This document shows positions 1 through 8,902 of a DNA stretch of 30,930 nt, piece after piece. This stretch comes from Bacillota bacterium (lineage in GTDB: Bacteria; Bacillota; Clostridia; Acetivibrionales; DSM-1351): the NCBI GenBank assembly GCA_023444055.1, contig JAEZRV010000010.1:1-30930 (forward strand). The letters are read 5' to 3'. Positions within the stretch are counted from its first letter, which is position 1; the number at the start of each line of letters is the position of its first letter. Both the position numbers and the translations under genes were made by a program. The notes beneath the pieces are model-generated. The model was not told the origin of the DNA. It made no database searches and saw nothing but the letters and a program-made list of their open reading frames with translations.

Positions 1-495
1 TAAAAACCACTTGATATCCAGTAATTCCAACGGTTTCAGGCGGATTACATAGAAGGTTCTTGGTTTTTTGACAACCAGTCTGCATATACCAAGTACCAAT
101 GGAAAAGTTTTCGGACAGTCTGACCACATAAGTACCCATACTTTGATACAAAGTATGGGTACTTATTTTTATGTCTGAAAACGTGCAAAGCGCTTGGCAC
201 AAGGGAGTCCGGGGGTTTTGGATATTTGTGAGCATCAATTAATGTGAGAAGAACCTGTGTAAAATAGCATATTTGTTTTCAATAGGATATACAGAAATTT
301 ACAAAAATGCACACGGGGTGTGCAGGCGTGTGCGTATTATGTTAACTAGGTGCACTTTTTAGCATAAACAGGGTTAGCGGGCATAATAAATAGCTGATTA
401 AGGGATAGTTGTAGGTGCTATTTCAATTTAGCCTATTCAGGATAAAATATAATTTGCGGTGGCTATTTGTAGGCTAAATAAGCAAAAAGTTTAGT
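1..495. other. No intact gene; mobile-element debris
   Basis: No complete coding region is visible. Plus-strand frame 1 is open from 25 to 120 and ends in TGA at 121-123, just before the strong terminator at 128-170, so the end of an eroded plus-strand gene may lie here; a TAA at 22-24 interrupts that frame. The rest, to 495, is AT-rich and shows no convincing coding or RNA structure. Confidence 0.4.
128..170 (+). terminator. Strong rho-independent terminator
   Basis: A perfect 18-bp stem (128-145 with 149-166) closes a 3-nt ATA loop and is followed by a T run at 166-170. The A-rich left flank means it could also act on the minus strand. A weaker outer pairing, GTTTTCGGACA with TGTCTGAAAAC, surrounds the hairpin. 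Confidence 0.85.
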
Positions 496-909
496 CTAAT
501 ATAAAATTCCAGCAATATCTTTTTCTTTTCCAACTTTTCTACTACTATAGTGTGTTGATTTACGTTCGATACCAGTATCATTTCTAACGATATTACTTCT
601 AGTGGCTTTTTCTTCCTGAACCTTGTTGAATATTTCTTCCGATATAATGGCAGGATTAGACCCGATTGCTACAAACTTATCTTTTTCACATTTATTAAAA
701 AGACGCTTTGACTCAGGAAATCCTTCGTTATATGTTTTGTAAGCAATAACATTACTAGTGTATTTTTCATTTGACAACAAGCTTTCTATAGTACGCTTGC
801 ACAATTTAACTTTGCCAGTTGGAGATATAATAGCAAGATGTTCAAGTTCTTTAACTAGAACCAAGGAGTTTAATAATTTTAATTTAGAAGGACGGGTTGA
901 TAAGTTCAA
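496..909 (-). pseudogene. Truncated large serine recombinase (recombinase domain only)
   Basis: The 137-aa reading frame matches the middle of clostridial large serine recombinases. It contains the recombinase-domain pattern around SNEKYTSNVIAYKTYNEGF, the typical HPAIISEE-like stretch seen here as NPAIISEEIFNKVQEE, and a following RKSTHYSS segment. The N-terminal resolvase domain with the catalytic serine is missing, and so are the zinc-ribbon and coiled-coil C-terminus. Full-length members are about 500 aa. The TTG/ATG-like start in the frame is arbitrary, because homologous sequence should continue upstream. I read it as the remnant of an older integrative element next to the peptide locus. 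It cannot be an active recombinase. Confidence 0.75.
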
Positions 910-1055
910 TTTATTCTTTCTGAGGTTGAATTTATTGATAAGATTTTAGGGCTTGATTTTGATTTTTAGTTTTGAACCAGAGACTATTCTAGGACTTTAT
1001 AAATGTACTTGCTGTTATGCCCACATAATGAATAATATAAATAATATACAAGTTA

Positions 1056-1084
1056 TTGACATAAAAGTACTTTTATGCTACAAT
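1056..1084 (+). promoter_or_regulatory. Sigma-A promoter of the peptide operon with palindromic operator
   Basis: TTGACA at 1056-1061 and TACAAT at 1079-1084 are separated by exactly 17 nt. The spacer is covered by a perfect 18-nt palindrome, CATAAAAGTACTTTTATG (1060-1077), which overlaps the end of the -35 box and nearly touches the -10 box. A dimeric repressor bound there would block RNA polymerase. No regulator gene lies next to it. Promoter and palindrome are seen directly; the operator role is inferred. Confidence 0.75.
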
Positions 1085-1123
1085 AATTTCAATAATTTGA
1101 TAGATATGTTGTGGGGTGAAAAT

Positions 1124-1225
1124 ATGAAAAAAATAGTTTTAAAATGGAAAGTTGCTAAAGTTAAGGATAGTTCAAGAGTAAGTTCTATGTATTGCTTTAA
1201 AAACTGTGATAAAAACCAAAATTAA
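1124..1225 (+). CDS. Small two-cysteine peptide, candidate RiPP precursor
   Basis: A 33-aa peptide starting MKKIVLKWKVAKVK and ending SSMYCFKNCDKNQN. The ATG follows GGGGTGA at a suitable distance, about 40 nt after the promoter -10 box. The N-terminal half is basic and has one Trp; the C-terminal half carries two Cys in a Cys-x3-Cys arrangement with an adjacent Tyr and Phe. It is the only gene between the promoter and a hairpin terminator, and the next gene is a PqqD-like/radical SAM/SPASM protein. That is the usual layout of radical-SAM-modified peptides such as sactipeptides, ranthipeptides and cyclophane peptides. I do not recognise the peptide family. No double-glycine cleavage motif and no transporter are visible. 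The modification type is unknown; Cys thioether or aromatic crosslinking is a guess. Confidence 0.65.
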   Translation: MKKIVLKWKVAKVKDSSRVSSMYCFKNCDKNQN

Positions 1226-1235
1226 TGTCAGAGGG

Positions 1236-1261
1236 GAAAGACTTTTTAGTCTTTCTTTTTT
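1236..1261 (+). terminator. Terminator between peptide and maturase genes
   Basis: GAAAGACT pairs with AGTCTTTC around a TTTT loop and is followed by a run of six T. It lies 10 nt after the peptide stop codon. Such a partly read-through terminator would give much more peptide transcript than maturase transcript, as is common in RiPP operons. Confidence 0.8.
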
Positions 1262-1274
1262 ATTTGCAAATCGT

Positions 1275-1304
1275 TTGTTTGTTCGAATAAATTTAAATTA
1301 TAAT
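1275..1304 (+). promoter_or_regulatory. Possible secondary promoter for the radical SAM operon
   Basis: TATAAT at 1299-1304 is preceded 18 nt upstream by TTGTTT at 1275-1280. The -35 box is weak. It lies 24 nt before the maturase start, which would make a very short leader, so it may be fortuitous in AT-rich DNA. Confidence 0.35.
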
Positions 1305-1327
1305 TATGGATCAAAGAGGTAATAGTT

Positions 1328-2647
1328 TTGGAGAATAAAGAAATTGAAGTAGATGTCAATAAACAATACAAAATTCCAGCTAATATTGTAAAGAAACATA
1401 TAGATGATAAGGTTTTAGTAATTTCAGTAGATACTGCTAACTGGATTGTATTACATAATAAAAATCAAGAAACTATATTTGAAATATTAACTAATAAGCC
1501 TATACAATACGCTATAGAATATGTTGAAAATAATAACTTGGACATAGATGAATTAATTCATGTTTTAACTCAGATAGAAGCAAAATGCTTTGAAAAAACA
1601 AAGGATAAAAATGTAGATATAATGGGAATGTGCATATATCTAACAAATGAATGTAATCTCCACTGTAGTCACTGCTATATGTATTCAGGAATAAAAAAGA
1701 ACAATGAACTAAACACTGATGAGATATTTAGGCTATTGAATAACTTTAGAGAATTTGGTGGTAAAGTTGTTACATTTACTGGTGGAGAAGTAACACAACG
1801 AAATGATCTTGTGGAAATTATTAATTATTCTAAATCATTGGGTTTGGTTAATACTATTTTAACGAATGGGACTCAATGGGATATTAAACTTATCAATAAT
1901 ACTTATGAAAGTATTGACGAAATTCAAATTAGTATTGATGGCTATGATGAAAGAAGTAATTCTTTTATCAGAGGAGAAAACAATTTTTGCACATCTTTAA
2001 AGACAGTTGATGAGTTTTATAACAGAAATGTAAAAGTTACAGTAGCGGTTACACCTATTTTGCCAATAGATGTAGATAAATATATTGAGTTTGGGAAGAA
2101 TCTTTTATTTAAATATAATAGAGATAGCTTTAATTTGAAATTTACGTATGAGCTTATTAAAGGACGTGACAGGCAAGTAACAAATATTGACAATATAGAA
2201 TATAAAGAAATAATTGAAGGAATTGTTGAGATACTTTATCCAAATAATAAAAATGAAAAATTTGTATTGAATCATAAAAATAATATTTTATTTAGTAATT
2301 GTGGATATGGTGGAATAACAATTGCCTCAAATGGTGATGTGTATTTTTGTAATCGCATAACAGAATTAAAGTGTTATGGGAATGTTAGAAGTACAACGTT
2401 TAAAGAAATAGTTAATATGTCTAGTTGGGTAAAGCAAATATCGGATGTAGACAACCTCTTCCCATGTAAAGAATGTGATTTAAGATATATATGCGGTGGA
2501 GGTTGCCGTATAGCTTATTTTCCGAAGGTTATTTCAAAAGTTGTGTATGAATCATCTGGTTGTAATAGTGAAAGATATTGCGACAATAATATTAAGTTAT
2601 CATTGTATCAAAAGATGGTGGAGACTAATGAACTATTTTATTATTAA
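1328..2647 (+). CDS. Radical SAM/SPASM peptide maturase with PqqD-like N-terminal domain
   Basis: 439 aa. Residues about 1-90 resemble a PqqD-type RiPP recognition element (a VNKQYKIPANI start, then a short beta/helix fold). The radical SAM cluster is C109-x3-C113-x2-C116 within CNLHCSHCYMY, followed by a TGGE motif near 152. The C-terminal SPASM region has CGYGGI, GDVYFCNR, a GN turn and a final CKECDLRYICGGGC cluster, which should bind auxiliary 4Fe-4S clusters. Family knowledge says such enzymes reductively cleave SAM and install thioether or carbon-carbon bonds in a leader-bound peptide. The start is TTG at 1328, after AGAGG. It is preceded by the two-Cys peptide and followed 28 nt later by an SNF2 gene. 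The best substrate candidate is the 33-aa peptide; this is inferred from position. Confidence 0.9.
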   Translation: MENKEIEVDVNKQYKIPANIVKKHIDDKVLVISVDTANWIVLHNKNQETIFEILTNKPIQYAIEYVENNNLDIDELIHVLTQIEAKCFEKTKDKNVDIMGMCIYLTNECNLHCSHCYMYSGIKKNNELNTDEIFRLLNNFREFGGKVVTFTGGEVTQRNDLVEIINYSKSLGLVNTILTNGTQWDIKLINNTYESIDEIQISIDGYDERSNSFIRGENNFCTSLKTVDEFYNRNVKVTVAVTPILPIDVDKYIEFGKNLLFKYNRDSFNLKFTYELIKGRDRQVTNIDNIEYKEIIEGIVEILYPNNKNEKFVLNHKNNILFSNCGYGGITIASNGDVYFCNRITELKCYGNVRSTTFKEIVNMSSWVKQISDVDNLFPCKECDLRYICGGGCRIAYFPKVISKVVYESSGCNSERYCDNNIKLSLYQKMVETNELFYY

Positions 2648-2675
2648 CAAGGAATATTAATGAAGGTGAAAATAT

Positions 2676-5354
2676 ATGCAAGATATTATTTTTAATATGA
2701 ATTTTAATAAATCTAGTAATGGTAGATGTATTATAGAGACATTTGCTGGAACAATTAAGCATATTAATAAAAAAACATTTTCTGGACCTTTGAAACCTAC
2801 GAGTATCGAAAATATTGATAGTTGTGGAAATATTCCTCCCAAAATACTTAAATTGATTAAGGATATTTTTATCAATGATGAAAGCAATCAAATATCAAAA
2901 TTCAAGTATGTGTTTACCCAGGAGGGGCTATTAGTTTTTCTCAACTTAATAAGTGGATATGATGGTCTTTATTGTACAACACTTGATGGTTCACTACATG
3001 AGATTGAGAGTGTAATACAAGAAGGAATGATTTCTGCAAAAATCAGCGAAAAAAATCAAAGAGAATTAGAACTTTATTTGTATCAGAAAAGTCAGACTGT
3101 TAAATTTACAGAAAAGATATTTGTATATAGCTTAAATACCAAAACACTAATTTACTTTAGTAATAAAATTTATATCATTGAACAGAATCTAAATGATCAA
3201 TGCATAATGAATATTGTTAAAAAGAAATTTAAAACCCCTAAAAAATTTAATCTTGAATCGATCTTTGAATATACAACTAAAGATTATTTTTTTTCGAAAG
3301 AAAACAAATTAATAAGCATAAAGCCAAATCCAGTATTGTATGTTTATTTTGATAATGATGAAATTGTAGGGAGCTTAAACTTTTCTTATAACAATACTGA
3401 AATCAAATCAAATAGTAAAATGGAGTATGTTAAGGATAATGAGATAGATTGCTATAGAGATATCTTAGAAGAAAATCGATATACTGAATCACTTATAAAA
3501 AATGGGTGGAGAAAATCCAAGGGTGAGTTTTTTATCTTTGAAAATATAAATAGTTTTGATAAAATGTTTGACAATCTTGATAAAGACTTTATTTTACTAA
3601 CTCCAGATAAAAAGCGAATTATTTCACCATCCAAGGTTAGCTTTAATTTTGGATATAATATTAAATGGTTTGAGGTTAGTGCTACTGTAAAAGTAAATAG
3701 TAAGTTTTATGATATTATGCCACTTATAAATATTTCTAATAATAGACAGCGTTTCGTTGAAATTGATGGTGAACTAGTACTACTACCAAATATTATAGTT
3801 GAGAAAAAAGATATTTTAAAAAAACGTAATGAATCAATTATAATTGAAAAAAACGATATTGGACATGTATTAGAAATGTCAGGACAACTTAATACTAAAC
3901 ATGTAATGGATCTTGAAGAGTTCATTGATTTTGGAAATATTAAACTCGATATTCCGGAGTATCTTCAAAGTGTGTTAAGAGAATATCAGGTTGAGGGAGT
4001 AAAGTGGCTAAAATATTTATACAAAAATTCATTCGGTGGCTGCCTTGCTGATGATATGGGTCTTGGGAAAACAATTCAAACAATAGCCTTTCTATCAGAT
4101 CACGAATTGATTGGAAAGAGTCTATTCCGTGCAATTATTATTGTTCCGAAAACACTGATAGTGAATTGGAAACAAGAGTTTAATAAGTTCAATAAGCAAT
4201 TAATAGTAACTGTATATCATGGAATAAACAGAGAGAATATATTAAATGAATATCGTGATATGTCAGGTGTTTTAATCACAACGTATAATACTGTTTTAAA
4301 TGATATAGATAAATTGTCGTCTCTCCACTTTGATTGTATGTTTCTTGATGAAGCCCAATACATTAAAAACTCTAATTCAAAAACATACATTGCATTAAAA
4401 AAAGTAAATTCAGACATTAAAATAGCATTGTCAGGGACTCCTTTTGAAAACAATATCGGAGAACTATGGGCAATAATGAACCTATTAAATCCAAACTGTC
4501 TTGGCTCAAGAGTTAAATTTATGAAGCAATACAGCAATTGCTATCAAGATAAAGAAATGTGTAAAAGAATTAATTTAAGAATAAAACCTTTCGTTTTAAG
4601 GAGGTTAAAAAGTAATGTTCTTAAGGAATTGCCTGAAAAGATAGAGCAAAATATAGTATGCTCAATGTCCGAACAACAAAGAGAATTATATGATGCAATG
4701 TTGCATAAAATCCAATTCGAGATTGAAAGATTGCCTGAAAGGTTTGAAATAAAAAGTAATTCAATTATATTAGAAGGATTGTTATACTTAAGACAAATTT
4801 GTTGTCATCCAATGTTACTCAGCAGAGAACTAAATATAAACAATTGTAAGGAGTCTGATAAATTTGAGCTGTTTAAGTTAAAAATTGAAGAATTACAATC
4901 ATTAAATAAAAAAGTGGTTGTTTTTAGCCAATTCACTAAAATGCTTAAAATAATGGAAAGATGGGCTAAGAAGAATAATTGGAAAACGTTTTATCTAGAT
5001 GGAAAAACTAAAAAACGGCAAGAACTTGTTGATAATTTTGAGGCATCCAAAGAAGGAATTTTGTTTATTAGCTTAAAAGCTGGTGGAGTGGGGTTAAATA
5101 TTGTATCTTGTCAATATGCTATTATTTATGATCCATGGTGGAATCCAGCAGTAGAAAATCAAGCAGCAGATAGAATATATAGAATAGGTCAAACAAATAA
5201 TGTATATATTCTTAAATTCATAACAGAAAATTCTATAGAAGAGAAAATTCAAAATTTAAAAAGCATAAAGAGTTCTATAAGTGAAGCATTATTTGAAAAT
5301 ACATCAACTGTAAAATCAATAACTATTTCTGAACTAAAAGATTTATTGTATTGA
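2676..5354 (+). CDS. SNF2-family DNA-translocating ATPase (helicase-like)
   Basis: 892 aa. The C-terminal half is a complete SNF2 motor: Walker A in DDMGLGKT near 457-466, DEAQ box near 557, SGTPFENN near 585, a QFTKML segment near 752, then GGVGLN and RIYRIGQ near 803-838. Such proteins use ATP to translocate on double-stranded DNA and remodel bound proteins; they are not classical strand-separating helicases. Residues 1-440 are not recognised by eye. The SWIM-type CxC zinc motif found in many bacterial SNF2 proteins was not seen. Its placement directly after a radical SAM maturase and before a membrane TPR protein is unusual. Known defence-linked SNF2 proteins (for example the one in DISARM) have different neighbours. 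Function here is unknown. Confidence 0.9.
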   Translation: MQDIIFNMNFNKSSNGRCIIETFAGTIKHINKKTFSGPLKPTSIENIDSCGNIPPKILKLIKDIFINDESNQISKFKYVFTQEGLLVFLNLISGYDGLYCTTLDGSLHEIESVIQEGMISAKISEKNQRELELYLYQKSQTVKFTEKIFVYSLNTKTLIYFSNKIYIIEQNLNDQCIMNIVKKKFKTPKKFNLESIFEYTTKDYFFSKENKLISIKPNPVLYVYFDNDEIVGSLNFSYNNTEIKSNSKMEYVKDNEIDCYRDILEENRYTESLIKNGWRKSKGEFFIFENINSFDKMFDNLDKDFILLTPDKKRIISPSKVSFNFGYNIKWFEVSATVKVNSKFYDIMPLINISNNRQRFVEIDGELVLLPNIIVEKKDILKKRNESIIIEKNDIGHVLEMSGQLNTKHVMDLEEFIDFGNIKLDIPEYLQSVLREYQVEGVKWLKYLYKNSFGGCLADDMGLGKTIQTIAFLSDHELIGKSLFRAIIIVPKTLIVNWKQEFNKFNKQLIVTVYHGINRENILNEYRDMSGVLITTYNTVLNDIDKLSSLHFDCMFLDEAQYIKNSNSKTYIALKKVNSDIKIALSGTPFENNIGELWAIMNLLNPNCLGSRVKFMKQYSNCYQDKEMCKRINLRIKPFVLRRLKSNVLKELPEKIEQNIVCSMSEQQRELYDAMLHKIQFEIERLPERFEIKSNSIILEGLLYLRQICCHPMLLSRELNINNCKESDKFELFKLKIEELQSLNKKVVVFSQFTKMLKIMERWAKKNNWKTFYLDGKTKKRQELVDNFEASKEGILFISLKAGGVGLNIVSCQYAIIYDPWWNPAVENQAADRIYRIGQTNNVYILKFITENSIEEKIQNLKSIKSSISEALFENTSTVKSITISELKDLLY

Positions 5355-5368
5355 TTATAGGAGGTTAC

Positions 5369-6358
5369 ATGAACAAAAAGTGGTGCAAAATAAATCCTTA
5401 CATAATGTTGTGCTTTTTGTGTATTTTTTTGGTAGCAATTTTTCTTTGGCACAATGGAAATCATTTTCTTAACTCGCTTTCTGATAACAATTCAAAGGAA
5501 GTAGCTAATCTAGTTGTAGCTAATTCAAGAACTAATGCTGAAGATGCTCAAAGAGTTATTGAAAGTATTACTCAAGTTACTACGCATGCTATATCGACGA
5601 CAACTTTGATTATTAATGCACTTGCTGCAATTATGACAGGAATTAGTTTAGTTTCTGTTGTTATTACAATTATAGCTGCTATTCAGCTTAAGGACATTCA
5701 AAAGAAAATGGAGATAATTGAGACAACTGAAAAGGAAGTAAAGGGAGTGAAATCTACTCAACATATTATTTCTGGGATAATATACAAAAAGAGTGAAAAG
5801 TATGATTATGCAATAGAAGAATTCGAAAAGGCAATCGATTTGTGTGAGAATGATGGCGAGTGTTTAATGAGAGTAAACAGCGAGTTAGGGCATGTATATA
5901 TTGAACTATATACTGAGTTTCACAATGACAAACATTTTGAAAAAGCAGAAGAATATTTAAAGAAATCTCTAGAGTATAAACATAAAGATATGTTTTATGC
6001 AGAAAGCAATTTTGCATTAGGGGCATTATATGGGTTAAAGGCTGAAAGTATTGGTGAAGTTACGTCCCCAACATTTATTGAGTATTTAGAAAAATCAGAG
6101 AAGTATTTAAAAGAAGCTATTAAAACGAGGAATAGTTCTGATTACAATAGAAATATAGCTGTTACTTATGGATTAATGAATGAAACAAAAAAAACAATAA
6201 AATATTTAGAGCGCGCAATAGATATCTTGGAGGAGAAGTATGCTATTCCGGATTCCAAAACTAGGGTTTTAAAAGTATTTTCTACTAATGAAAGAGAGTT
6301 AATAGGTAAAAAAAATTGGTGCAAAATTGAAGATGCAATAAAAAATTATGTTGTTTAA
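5369..6358 (+). CDS. Two-TM membrane protein with cytosolic TPR-like repeats
   Basis: 329 aa from the ATG at 5369, which has an AGGAGG site 4 nt upstream; the earlier in-frame TTG overlapping the SNF2 stop is less likely. The first TM segment is about residues 9-27 and the second about 80-106, with roughly 50 residues between them outside the membrane. A short coiled coil (107-125) leads to tetratricopeptide-like helical repeats, for example YDYAIEEFEKAIDL near 145-158 and HFEKAEEYLKKSLEY. TPR domains mediate protein binding. It follows the SNF2 gene by 14 nt and should be co-transcribed. It might anchor the system at the membrane or sense a partner; no specific function can be assigned. No ABC transporter or protease is present to export the peptide. 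Confidence 0.75.
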   Translation: MNKKWCKINPYIMLCFLCIFLVAIFLWHNGNHFLNSLSDNNSKEVANLVVANSRTNAEDAQRVIESITQVTTHAISTTTLIINALAAIMTGISLVSVVITIIAAIQLKDIQKKMEIIETTEKEVKGVKSTQHIISGIIYKKSEKYDYAIEEFEKAIDLCENDGECLMRVNSELGHVYIELYTEFHNDKHFEKAEEYLKKSLEYKHKDMFYAESNFALGALYGLKAESIGEVTSPTFIEYLEKSEKYLKEAIKTRNSSDYNRNIAVTYGLMNETKKTIKYLERAIDILEEKYAIPDSKTRVLKVFSTNERELIGKKNWCKIEDAIKNYVV

Positions 6359-6802
6359 TATAATGGAAAGTAGTAAAAACTGTAAGGAGAATGTGCTGAG
6401 AAACGATTATAACGATACAAATAGTCCAATTAGCAAGGTAGTCAGTTGTGTAAAAAATAAGAAGCGGAAAGGAATTAGATAGAAATGGAAGACCAATAAC
6501 AATTGGAGAACACACCAAAGATTTAATAAAATTTACTTCAAAAGAAATGAGGACCAGCAAAAGAAACCCTTACCGTTGGCACTGTATACTGGTGCCGGTT
6601 CTGGTGCAAAAATAATTTCTGTGATAGCATATACAGTATAATTATGGGAAAGAGGTTACTAAATATCACAGAATCTATTTAAGTGGAAGCACTTTGAATT
6701 AGAAATAATATTGTTATGTGTTCGATGGTATTTAAGATATCCACTTAGTTAGTGTTTATATGAAATATAGCAGCAGACTTGAATTTAACAGAAATTTTAT
6801 TC
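6359..6802. other. Non-coding or eroded stretch
   Basis: No intact gene. A 39-codon frame (6364-6483, starting MESSKNCKEN) lacks a ribosome site. Protein-like fragments follow in shifted frames between 6484 and 6660, for example NGRPITIGEHTKDL and then LALYTGAGSGAK, which is what a frameshifted, decaying gene would look like. I do not recognise the family. This may mark the boundary between the peptide operon and the degraded prophage. Confidence 0.3.
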
Positions 6803-6912
6803 TCAGAGATAAACAATCTCGGGCAGAAGGAGTTCTTCATAATATACGAAAACCTCCAAAAATATTTTAGTGGCTATCTTATTAATATTTATTGCAAACA
6901 CTATCAACAACA

Positions 6913-6998
6913 TTATCCACATAAAGTATAAGCTATATTGAATTGCACACAAAGTTATTAACGATATCCACAGAGATATATTCACAAAAATATTCACA
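6913..6998 (+). promoter_or_regulatory. Cluster of DnaA-box-like sites, possible replication origin
   Basis: One perfect box, TTATCCACA (6913-6921), and three one-mismatch boxes, ATATCCACA (6964-6972), ATATTCACA (6978-6986) and ATATTCACA (6990-6998), lie on the same strand within 86 bp of AT-rich DNA. DnaA boxes have the consensus TTATNCACA. This density is far above chance. It could be the remains of a plasmid or phage origin at the left edge of the element. No replication gene lies immediately next to it. Confidence 0.5.
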
Positions 6999-7072
6999 AC
7001 CTATTTCTTAACCTTTTTTGAAAACTTCTATTTGATTTAAAATATATACAGCATATTTTAAAATCACATAAT

Positions 7073-7213
7073 TTACGGACGAGTTGTTTTTACTTCCTCC
7101 CACCCCTTCAAAAACCCCATACTATAAAAATAGGTTTCACTTCCGCAAGCTTCACAAAACCTCGCATTTTCAGGATTTTCATACCTGTAGCCACCTTTAC
7201 CAGTAAAAAAGTG
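7073..7213 (-). pseudogene. Remnant of a zinc-ribbon-like protein
   Basis: On the minus strand a 46-codon open frame ends at TAA (7073-7075) and is cut upstream by a TGA (7214-7216). It reads in part ENPENARFCEACGSETYFYS and then GFLKGWEEVKTTRP. The FCEACG pair and the ordinary codon use look like real protein, but no start codon with a ribosome site is in frame and the N-terminus is lost. Probably a decayed phage or plasmid gene. Confidence 0.35.
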
Positions 7214-7216
7214 TCA

Positions 7217-8757
7217 TGGTTGTTTGTCAGAGTGTTTCTTCATAGGTTGGAATATTTATCAGTATAATTTATTTAGATGCTTATAAGAAAACTTTCAAGA
7301 AAAGGTTTAATCCAATTTAAATACAACTGCTCAAAATTGAGCAAAAATACTAATAAATTGAAGTGAAACAGACAAAAAAAATTATTTTTGAAACAAACAA
7401 TCATATAGCCACAACCATTATATATCAACGGTTCTGGCTTTTTTGCACACATAAATTCTTTTAACCTTTACGCAAAATTAAATGTTGTAAAAACATTTGT
7501 TCCACAAGGGCTATAATGCTTTTTTAGGAATTTTAGAACTACCCCCCTTATCAAATTCTGCGAAATTTCGTGTAAAGCTGGGCAGCGGTCATTCGAGAAA
7601 GGTTTGTAGATATTTGACATCCCTAGGGGGTGTTACCAAAAATGTGTAGCAGAAGTAATTTATCATTACCAGTAAATCGTTTTTTTTTATACTTTGTGTA
7701 TAAGGTTTTTGGTAATGAGGATTAAATTTTTAAATGCAGTAACTTTTCCACAGACTAAAATCTAAAAATAAATACATTTTTTAAATTTGTACTGGTAACA
7801 GTGGTAATGAAATGGTAATGAAAAAATAAATCATTATATATGTCAAAGTATTGATAATACTATATTCTATCTATATAAGTATATATATCATTACCAGTAT
7901 TACCATAGTTACCATACATATATATAGTATATATAGACCACCTTATATATAAAGGTATAAGGGTATACCTATATATATAGCGATGGTGTGTATGCTAAAA
8001 AAACGGTAATACTGGTAATGGCGTAAAACGTAAACGCTAGAATCCGCTCTGGAATAAGTTTTTAGAACGGAAACCCCTCCTCTAGGCTGAAAGCTGGCAA
8101 ATAAAGATTCAGCCATTGACAGTCAAGGCTTAAAAAAGCTGTAACCTATGTAACCTGAAAAACCTGTTTTTTCGGAACACACTTCAATATTTAATATAAA
8201 TATTATAATTACACGCAGAAAATGTTCCACACGAGGTGTATATATACCATAATTATAGGTTACAAAGGATAAAAATAGTCATTCTTACCTTTTTGGCTTA
8301 GAAAAAATAGGTATCAAACTTATTGATTAAGGATTTTGAACGGGTAATAACGGCTTTAAGTGCCTTGTAAACCAACGATACCAAGACTTGAACGGGTGGA
8401 ACCGGTTTTCTGAACTCCTTATGTATATAACCAAAGATAATATATATATAATATTTATTATATATATAAGAACTTCATTTTAGTGGTGCAACCCGTTCAA
8501 GTACTGAAAATACTGTATTTGAGAGTAGTCCAAGTGGTTCAACTATTATACAAATAAAATTGTACGAAAAAGACGATTTAGATATGTTAAGATTATCACA
8601 TAGAAGATGGGTCTCAAGAGTGGATGTAAAAACCGGAGGACTTTTCTTTGCTAGATGTGGACAGTGAGTTATTATCCATTTAACACTGTCTACATCTAGA
8701 GTAATAAAGATTTTTAAAAATTGGATAGTATTTGTCCACAAAAGTCCAAAACGAATG
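7217..8757. repeat. Gene-free region built of inverted and direct short-word repeats
   Basis: No intact coding region. The DNA is a chain of imperfect palindromes with AT-rich centres. Examples: TTACCAAAAA (7633-7642) with TTTTTGGTAA (7706-7715); three TGGTAA words (7793, 7802, 7813) mirrored by three TTACCA words (7891, 7900, 7909); GGTAAT at 8005 and 8014; GTAACC at 8141 and 8150 mirrored by GGTTAC at 8258; GAAC at 8390 and 8399 in an arm mirrored by ACCCGTTCAAGT (8491-8502). Most word pairs are exactly 9 nt apart. They may be origin iterons of past replication proteins, or remnants of 3' ends of old primase genes. Confidence 0.6.
8652..8699 (+). repeat. Long hairpin with conserved loop, copy 1
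   Basis: CTAGATGTGGACAGTG pairs with CACTGTCTACATCTAG across a 16-17 nt loop that contains GTT, TCC and TTAA. A related hairpin at 8903-8948 has a changed stem but a similar loop. It lies just upstream of the promoter at 8758-8766. Confidence 0.55.
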
Positions 8758-8766
8758 TGATATAAT
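8758..8766 (+). promoter_or_regulatory. Extended -10 promoter, copy 1
   Basis: TGATATAAT fits the extended -10 consensus TGnTATAAT. No good -35 box is present at 17 nt; instead GTCC words at 8734 and 8744 lie upstream. The block from about 8721 to 8820 is duplicated at 9178-9304. Confidence 0.6.
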
Positions 8767-8772
8767 AGTACT

Positions 8773-8899
8773 AGTGAAATTATGTGATTGAAGCTATTGC
8801 AGAGAAATCTGTAGTGGCTTTAATACTTAATTCAAGAGGTATGACGCTTAATGGAAGGAAGATAGCTAATAACTATAAAAATTAGCTCTTATCTTTTTT
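8773..8899 (+). ncRNA. Candidate small RNA with GNRA-capped hairpin and terminator
   Basis: Starting about 7 nt after the extended -10 box, the transcript would hold a 13-bp hairpin (8791-8803 with 8808-8820, GAAA loop, three G-U pairs) and end at the terminator at 8859-8899, giving about 127 nt. No ribosome site with a convincing frame is inside. Similar hairpins recur at 9275, 9588 and 9769. Role unknown; antisense, sequestering or phage regulatory RNA are all possible. Confidence 0.5.
8859..8899 (+). terminator. Rho-independent terminator of the candidate small RNA
   Basis: AAGATA plus GCTAAT (8859-8870) pairs with ATTAGC and TATCTT (8881-8895) with a 3-nt bulge, and is followed by six T ending at 8899. 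Confidence 0.65.
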
Positions 8900-8902
8900 C
8901 AT

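Noticed and set aside
953..1123. Longer start for the 33-aa peptide
   Set aside because: The extended frame runs through the promoter and palindrome and has no ribosome site; the ATG at 1124 has one.
1124..1225. Streptide-type or SCIFF-type precursor
   Set aside because: The streptide-type Lys-x-x-x-Trp core context and the SCIFF six-Cys pattern are both absent.
2676..5354. SNF2 gene as part of a DISARM-type system
   Set aside because: None of the other DISARM components (methylase, DUF1998 helicase, PLD protein) is nearby.
6803..6997. Minus-strand 64-aa hydrophobic ORF
   Set aside because: No ribosome site, AT-driven composition, and it overlaps the DnaA-box-like cluster.
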